DNA of 64,000 nucleotides from Cryptomeria japonica. Lineage: Eukaryota; Streptophyta; Pinopsida; Cupressales; Cupressaceae. The position numbers were made by a program, and so were the translations under genes. The notes below the pieces were generated by a model. It did no database searches. It saw only the letters and a list, made by a program, of their open reading frames with translations, and was not told the origin of the DNA. Numbering within the stretch: the stretch's first letter is position 1; each line of letters begins with the position of its first letter. The stretch spans positions 877,495,594 to 877,559,593 of the forward strand of contig NC_081409.1 in assembly GCF_030272615.1 (NCBI RefSeq), read 5' to 3'. This document shows, piece by piece, positions 57,444-64,000 of this stretch.

Positions 57444-59402
57444 TCTTGAACATAGAGTACCATTGAGAGTGGGGGAGGGGTGAATCAGTGGTTCTTAAAC
57501 TCTTTTCTATTTTAAGGAAACTTAAGGATACCGGTTGTTATCTTAAGTACTAAACTATCAAGACAGTAAAGCAAATGATGAGACCAAAGAAGTGTTACTA
57601 CTTATCAAATTGCCATTAGTTTTATATCCAAAGTCATACTATATATTCTAGTCAGTTAGTATTACCGAATCATGCAGTTGGTACACAGAGAAGTCGGTAT
57701 GAATAGTCTAGTCGGTTACAGAAGAAAGTAGTCACAGAACGTAGTATTCACCAAGCTGTTTACCGAGTATTGTTTCATGGCTACCGAGCAGTAAAGTTAA
57801 CTCACCGAGTTGATATTCACCGAGTGAAACGTTTTACCAGATACATTGAACTTGGACATGCACATGAAAATGTGTTACAAGATCGAGGCACATCTAACCA
57901 TTTTTACATTGGAAATTGCACTAGAAGATTATGTTTGATTGCAAGGTCAATCTAACCAATGAAATATTTTGTTTAGTTATTCATTCGAGGAATCTTTTTG
58001 TAAGATCGAAGTAATGAACTAGATCACCGCTATAAGAGATCTATTTATACAACATGATTTTAGGGTTAGACATAAGAGATGTGAGATATGTGTGTGTATG
58101 CATGAAGGAAGACTGTTACAGAGACACAAAGAGGTCACCGAGAAGATTATCAGTGAATAGTCAAAGAACAGAGTAAATAGAAGGGTTTACCGAGTTACAA
58201 TATGGGTTACCGAGGTATGCTACAAGCTAGGTAATCTTATTCTAAGCACATAGAATCTGCTATAGCATTTCAGATGTAAAGTTGCAGATATTTGTAAAGT
58301 CTTATTGTAATATTTTGAAGTTGTAAGAGAAACCTTTAATAGGGTAAAAGACTCTAACCAAGTCTATAAATTGTAAATCCTCTAACTAGGTGCAACATTT
58401 ATATAGTGTTGTAAAATCCTTTAGTAAGGTAGATCTAACAAATCTTGATACTCCTAACAGGGCAAGCTATCAGAAATAGCTAAATGTAGCTCTAACTGAG
58501 CAATCTTTATTATTGCAGTAGTGAAGTTGTGGGTGCCATCCCCACCGCAGTTTTTCTCTCTAACCAAGAGTTTCTGCATGACCAAAATATATGTGTTATG
58601 GAGTGAATCATATATGATTGTTATCTGTTTGTTTTAACTTTATTTTATGTTACTGCACTATTCTGTTTATGTATAACAGTAAGGTTATTATTGAAGAAAG
58701 GTTTTGAAGTACTGATTCACCCCTCCCCTCTCAGTACATTAGCTTTCCATATTGGGCCTAACAAGAAGACAATCACACAAATGCAGCCCACAACACAAGA
58801 TGTATGAGGAAAACCACATATGGGAAAAACCTCAGCGAGAAATGATGCTGGAGACTGTTGCTCCAATCTAGCCTCACAAGTGAAACACTAAATTATAAAG
58901 ATATAGGACACCAACCCAAGGAGCACCAACCCCTGCACCAAGCTCCAACTTGGTGATGTATATTGAAATACAGTTTTGATACAGTTATGGCTTCTTGTTG
59001 CAAATAAATTTTGAAACACTTTGGTCAAATAGATCTCCGCTAGTTAACAGTCTTCTCTTCTTTACGGGATCTCACACCATCAGTTATGAGATCACTCTCT
59101 CTGATTCTTGACCTCTCTTCTATCTCTCTCTCTCTCATAGTCTCACAACTCAATGTGTCACACTTGGATGCCACCTTTCTCAACTACACCTTACCGATTT
59201 TCTCAACTGTTGAACCTGCTATAGTTATACCGGTACTCAATCACTGCCGACTAAACCCTCTCGTCGATGTGCTTGTTGACTCACTCTGCAACTTACTTAG
59301 AATAAACTCTAAGGGAGATGATTATTCTTTGCACTCAACCTCTCTTCACTCTCCTTCTTCTCCACAAGCATCAATCCTTTTTGTTTCGAGCTCATGTATT
59401 TG
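57444..59402 (-). repeat. 5' LTR of copia F, interrupted and truncated
   Basis: Homologous to 52498-53270 once the insertion 57593-58763 is removed. Homology stops at about 59401, where the LTR of element B starts, so the remainder should lie beyond B, outside the window. Confidence 0.88.
57593..58763 (+). mobile_element. Solo copia-type LTR (1171 bp) with perfect TSD
   Basis: Starts TGTTACTACTT and ends GGGCCTAACA. It is flanked by AGAAG at 57588-57592 and 58764-58768. The intact site in the sister LTR (near 52640) reads GACCAAAGAAG then ATAATCACAC. Carries ACTGATTCACCCCTCCCCTC and many ACCGAG words (at least ten between 57690 and 58220). Confidence 0.95.
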
Positions 59403-60527
59403 TGTGTGTGAAAAGTGGACCTGTATCTCTATCTGGAATACACAACACTTCAATTAAGTCATTACATGTATGGTTATTCAGTTATAAGAATGAATATGAA
59501 AAAAATAACAAATTGACCCATTGCCTTCTAAAAGATGCGAGTATAAGATTGCTCTCAAATTTGTATAAGCAATCCAGTGACTAGACTACACCAAGACGAA
59601 GGATTTTAATCTATATGAGCATGATATTAAGCTAGATGGATGCAAGATTAATCTAACAAGATTTGAGCAATAAATGAGATAAATGATCTAAACATATATG
59701 CAATAACTAATATGTGAATATCTAAATGCACAAATGTCAATGAACCTAGAGAAAAAACAACATGATAACAATATATTCTCCACGATTTTTGAATGAGAGA
59801 TGAGAGCCTGAATTTATAGAAAATTCAGAAAGAAACCAAAGGTTGAGATCAAATGATGATGAGCGGTCAAGATTTTCCAAGAGGAAGAACAATCCAGGTG
59901 AATTGATGTGATTGGATGTTTCTCAGTTTTAAAGGAAATTGAAGTAAAATTAAGATAAAATCAGGAAAAAACTGATTTATTCTCTATTTCATTCAATTTT
60001 AATATTTAATTGTTTTAATTGCTTTATTTGAGATTATTTATCAATTTTTAATTTGTTTTTTTCAAGATTATCTCCAATTGATTTCTTTTCTCAAATTTTA
60101 ATTCTTTTTTTGTCAATTAATTCCTTTTTTGATTTATTTCTTTTTTGAAGATTTGTGCTCATAATTTCCAATTCCTTTTTCTTGATATGTTTCCTTTTTT
60201 GAAGATTTATGGCAATTCTTATTTATTTTTCAAATTAATTCCTCTTTCTTGATGATTTAATGGCAAATTGATTTATTTAATTAAATATGTAAAATATATT
60301 TAATTAAAATAAATAAGATAATTGTTTAAAATGATTTACTTGGAATGATTTAATTAATTAAATAAATATTTAATTAATATTGAGTGATTAATTTGCCATG
60401 TGACATTTGATGATTTTAGAAATTAATTGTGTGCTCAAGATTGATTTAATTGCCTTTGGTTAGGACCTTGGTGATGTTGTCGAGATTAGGGGCCCATGGT
60501 TTAGATGACCATTTTTAGGGTATTACA
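59403..60527 (-). repeat. 3' LTR of element B (about 1125 bp)
   Basis: On the minus strand it begins TGTAATACCCTAAAAATGG, a start shared by many Ty3 LTRs and similar to element A. The far end is placed where homology with the copia F LTR is lost (59401-59403); a TG repeat there leaves a two- or three-base ambiguity. Confidence 0.78.
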
Positions 60528-60544
60528 TTTGCCCCTCTTTGAAT
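60528..60544 (-). other. PPT of element B
   Basis: The minus strand reads ATTCAAAGAGGGGCAAA just before the LTR, as in element A. Confidence 0.87.
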
Positions 60545-60589
60545 TAATGTGCGAGCAGTGCGTTGGTTCAAAGAAAATTTGATGTCTAG

Positions 60590-61180
60590 GAGATACCAGT
60601 TTTGAACTTGATTGATCATGAACTAGATGAAAGCGAGGTGTTTATCTTGTTTCAAAGTGACGAAGCTAAATGAAGTCTGATTAAAGCGATACCATTCCCA
60701 AACTTGATTGAACTTAGAAATGATAGAAAACAAAAGATACCGAACTTGAACTTGGTTGATCAAGAAGCGGATCTTACTAATCTAGAACTTGATTGAACTT
60801 AGATACAATGAGTGAAGATAAAAATCGATCTTGAACTTGATTGATTAAGATATGATGAGCGAAGATAAACTCTCCAGCTTGATCCAAAGAGACGAAACTG
60901 AACACCTTCTTAAATTGAGTGTGATCAAAGATACTCTTTAAACCCTTGATTGAGTTTAAATGAATAATTGCTTGATGAAAAGTGATGAAACTAATTAAAG
61001 TTAAGAGATTGATTCAGATAAAGGTAAATATCAGCTTGATTTGAAGTGATGAAACTGATATGCCCCTAGCGATTGATTTGATTCAGATGATCAAGAGATC
61101 TCAACTTGATATAAAGTGATGAAGATGAGATGCCCCTTAGTAATAAGGATTTGATTTATTTTCTTTAGTTGAAAAAGATG
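60590..61180. repeat. Degenerate words AACTTGATTGAACTTAGA and AGTGATGAAACT
   Basis: CTTGATTGA-type words occur at least eight times and GTGATGAAACTGA or GACGAAGCTAA variants at least five times, with unrelated filler. No ORF. Confidence 0.65.
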
Positions 61181-61859
61181 TTTTGCTCGACTTTTGATGA
61201 GGATTTGAAAATTTTCTCAATATTGAAGATGTGAGGTCATAAGGTCATGAGTATGCCCCCTCGGGAGCGAAATCGAAAGATAGCGAGGGTACATGATTAT
61301 AGACAATATTGAGCGATGATAAGTTATTTTGAACACAAATTGATTCAGAGGAATTTTTAAAAATTTTGTGTTGATTGATAAGAAATTGAGCGCAAAGTTG
61401 ATTTGTAGAAATTAAATTGAGATTCAGCGTTGAAATTGAGCGCAATTTGAAGAAAGAATGAGCATTTGATGAAAAGAGCGCTAAGTGGTCTAAATTGTGA
61501 AATTGACTAGCAGAATGATCTCAAATTTTGATTTTGATCTCGAAAATGGAATCAGAATGGTCGAATTAGCTAAGGGTACAATTTTCATATCCATCAGAGC
61601 AAGTTGAAAAATTAGGTTTTTGGCTATATGTGGGATGAAAGTGTCATTTTCAAATCATTTTAACCCTCCAAGTTTGAAAATTCAAAAAGCCTTATGCGAA
61701 GAAAATGGTGGTCCATACTCATATGCATCGATTCGAGCACCAGAGATGACATAATAGACCGTGACACTATGAGCCACCAGTAAGTGATCTATCTTAAGCC
61801 TGTTATGCATTCCAAATTTGATTTTTTTTGTTGATTTTCCAAGTTTTTTGGCATTTTGA

Positions 61860-62105
61860 GTCGGGTTTTCTCATTTTGTCGTGCGAGACAGGATCCCATC
61901 TTGTACAACAAACTGCTAATTTTATTTTGTCATTTTAGACCATTAGAATTGTCGTTCTAAGGCCACCCTTGTGTTGTACGACAACCTTCTTGAAAGACCA
62001 TTTTGTCATCCGGAGTCTAATCTTTTGTCGTACGATGCTCAATCCTGGCTTGTATGAGTTTCTGCTCTTCTGTGTTTTGTCGTTTGGAAAACAGTGAGCA
62101 TTTTT
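61860..62105 (+). repeat. Word array TTTTGTCGTNCGA in front of the PMD ORF of element B
   Basis: Variants include TTTTGTCGTGCGAGA, ATTGTCGTTCTAAGG, GTTGTACGACAAC, TTTTGTCATCCGGAG, TTTTGTCGTACGATG, GGCTTGTATGAG and TTTTGTCGTTTGG, spaced about 25-40 bp. It ends about 120 bp before the acceptor-like TTGGATTTTGCAG at 62213-62225. Confidence 0.78.
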
Positions 62106-62269
62106 GAAGGTCTAAACTCGAAATTTTATTTTTGCAATTGACATAGTTGGGTTTGCGTGATGTTTTACTCCTCTTGTAGGCTTATTTGGAATGTTTTCTA
62201 ATGCTTCATTGTTGGATTTTGCAGGTTTGATTGCCTCATGTGCTCTTCAGGTGTGTTTATCCACCTACC

Positions 62270-64000
62270 ATGACTTTAGTTTGGCACCTATCAGAGGTTG
62301 AGCAGGCTCATATTGACTTGTGTGGCTTGACACATTTGTTGAGATTACTCGATATCCGTGTGAATCACGATATGCTCACAACATTGGTAGAGAGATTCCA
62401 TTCTAAGCATAACACGTTTCATTTGCCAATGGGGGAATTAACTATCACTCCTGAGGACATATATAGGATCCTCCGTATCCCTTTTGCTGGGGATAATGTG
62501 GATTACGATTCAGGACACCTTCTCGGATTACAGGCAGTGAGGCATGTCTTCAGGGATCCAGACATTTTGACCCATTTCATTAGTTGGGACATTATGATGA
62601 GTAGATACAATGAGGAGTTTCCTCTGGCATATGTTCTAGTAGGATTCATCGACTGTTTTCTGATGCCAAATAGAGGGCAGCAAGGTTTCTAGTGTGGATG
62701 GGGCAGGATGCTGATGAGATTGATGGAGACCCCTCAGAGGCTTGGTTGGGGTTCTTGTTTATTGGCCCACATGTATTGTGAGATGCATAAGATTGTATAT
62801 AGAGATGGCAGGAGCATGGTCGCCGGTGTATTTATTTTACAGATTTGGGCTTGGGAGCACCTCCCAGTTTATCGGCCTATTGTTGATGATAGCAGAGAGC
62901 CTGGGCAACCGATTATATATAGGTATGCCGGTTATGTCACACAATCCCATCTAGGCAAGACAAATTTTTGGCAGTGGTAGTTGGATGACCTGATAGCCGT
63001 GGTATGGAGGCCTTATAGGGGCTTAGAGCCATGGGATGACTGGAGGCTGGTAGGCAAGGACCTTTTTGTTACATGCCCTCTCATCGGGAGATCACAGATT
63101 ATTATTGAGCGGTTCGTTGTATCACAAGTGATGAGGTAGTATGGCAGGCCTCAGGGGGTGTCACATGAGTATACAACTTATGCACGTTATGCGGATGAGG
63201 AGAGATAGGGATGATCTCCATGGTTATCCTACACTTTGGCTATGCAGGAGCTAATTGGTCTACAACGCCTTAGATGGGACTATATGGATGACATTGCAGA
63301 TGTAGGGGTATTGCCCCATTACAGAGATTGGTTCTAGCAGCATCCATTTCCTAAGTTTATAGATCCAGTTGAGAAGGTGCCTTGCATAGAGGATATTGAG
63401 GATGATGATCTTGCGAAGGGATAGGGACAAGGACAGGGTCAGAGGCAGGGCCAGAGACAGAGAGTCGAGGCTCTGAGGTGGATAGGTGGTGATCCTAGTG
63501 CTAGTAGCAGTAGGGTTCCAGCTGAGGGTGGACAACAGAGGGGTGAGGGTGGATCCCTAGAGCATGTAGGAGTGAGAAGCTCTGAGATAGGTTCTTCAAT
63601 GGAGAGAGGAGTAGGGTGGAGCTGGAGGTGGATATGGGGGTGGAGAGCCTGCGAGAGAGCATGGGACGGATGCTGGATGGTTGTTGAGAGCACGTCTTGC
63701 AGAGTTGTAGTCACAGTTGATAGTGGCTGAGACTCAGCTAGCAAAGTGAGACCGACAACTTGCCGATCTTAGGGTTGAGCGCGATCGCTAGATCTCAAAG
63801 ATGAGAGCAAAGATTGAGGCCTTGCGACAAGAGGTCCTTCACCAGACTAGTAGGGCAACCTACTATGTTGCAACATATAGTGTTGCAGTTCTAGTTGTGC
63901 AGCAGGTTATACCCTACTCATAGTATATGACATGTTCAGAGGGAGCTCGGGCTCCTTGTCAGGATCCTAGTCATCAAGCTCCACCTCCTCCACCAGGTGA
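62270..64000 (+). pseudogene. Antisense ORF of element B: PMD protein with coiled-coil tail
   Basis: The start is taken as the ATG at 62270, behind an acceptor-like TTTTGCAG at 62218-62225. The PMD signature is clear: LVERFHSKHNTFHLPMGEL then TPEDIYRILRIPF, LGLQAVRHVF, PLAYVLVGFIDCFL, SCLLAHMYCEMH, ILQIWAWEHLPVY and WRPYRGLEPWDDWRLV. An acidic spacer, a Gln/Gly-rich stretch (GQGQGQRQGQRQR), a Gly-rich linker and a probable coiled coil (RARLAEL, LADLRVERDR, KMRAKIEALRQEV) follow. The frame is continuous for about 400 codons except for stops: TAG at 62690, 62978, 63137, 63206, 63335 and 63422 and TGA at 63212. One frameshift near 63600 precedes the tail. PMD proteins of hosts (MAIN/MAIL1) act in silencing; the role in elements is unknown. 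Confidence 0.85.

Larger units (their letters stand above)
52498..59402 (-). mobile_element. Ty1/copia element F, gag-less, minus orientation
   Basis: 3' LTR (left), PPT, RNase H, RT, integrase, protease, then the PBS and a 5' LTR that carries its own solo-LTR insertion and is cut by element B. Protease lies within about 230 bp of the PBS, so gag is absent. Confidence 0.9.
59403..64000 (-). mobile_element. Ty3 (Tat-like) element B, minus orientation, runs off the window
   Basis: 3' LTR and PPT followed by leader repeats and a plus-strand PMD ORF, as in element A. The LTR sits inside the 5' LTR of copia F, so B is younger than F. Pol would lie right of 64000. Confidence 0.8.

Noticed and set aside
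62270-64000. Host MAIN/MAIL-type silencing gene
   Set aside because: It lies behind a Ty3 LTR and PPT as in element A, with many in-frame stops, and element-borne PMD ORFs are known.

Overview
The window reads as plant nuclear heterochromatin from a large, repeat-packed genome. I see no intact host gene and no rRNA, tRNA or CRISPR. Almost every supportable feature is a transposable element or a piece of one: Ty3 and Ty1/copia LTR elements, a Helitron, a LINE 3' end, a hAT-like element and a second DDE-type transposase. A fragment of plastid ndhD is also present. Because Pinaceae and gnetophytes have lost functional plastid ndh genes, that fragment points weakly to another lineage (a cupressophyte, cycad, Ginkgo, or another land plant with a big genome). 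This taxonomic call is inference.

Layout. 1-8772: a non-autonomous Ty3-type LTR element coding only for Gag plus a degenerate protease-like domain, followed by an extra LTR in tandem (1518-bp unit). 8773-13225: a minus-strand Ty3 gag-pol remnant split by a 1478-bp solo LTR with a perfect 5-bp target-site duplication (TSD). 13226-19266 (ends approximate): a minus-strand Helitron with a PIF1-like helicase ORF, an RPA1-like ORF and AT-rich direct repeats. 20569-26500: a minus-oriented Ty3 element (A) whose 3' LTR and polypurine tract (PPT) are followed by a plus-strand, antisense ORF with a plant-mobile-domain (PMD) signature, interrupted by a LINE. 26931-33300: an unfamiliar minus-strand protein of about 1200 codons (C), split by another copia LTR and preceded by a leader of repeated CpG-rich words. 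33815-36625: hAT-like transposase pseudogene. 37270-38311: short palindromic repeats and a 731-bp LTR. 38312-44491: copia element D, with several catalytic residues lost. 44492-47060: decayed transposase split by the plastid insert. 47300-49290: GA microsatellites and local tandem repeats. 50398-52497: 5' LTR, primer-binding site (PBS) and leader of a relative of element A. 52498-59402: minus-strand copia F without gag, with a solo LTR inside its 5' LTR. 59403-64000: Ty3 element B, again with an antisense PMD ORF, inserted in the LTR of F and running off the window.

The most interesting pattern is regulatory and architectural. Several unrelated-looking ORFs sit behind leaders built of one short, CpG-containing word repeated imperfectly many times, and most of these ORFs start just after a good 3' splice-acceptor sequence. 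In element A the word array lies antisense to the LTR, in front of the PMD ORF. In the relative at 50.4 kb a similar array lies in sense orientation just after the PBS. The in-frame stops of the PMD ORF in B are almost all TAG, with two TGA and no TAA, which fits C-to-T decay at CAG (CHG) and CGA (CG) sites. All coordinates come from reading by eye, so element ends without a TSD are approximate.
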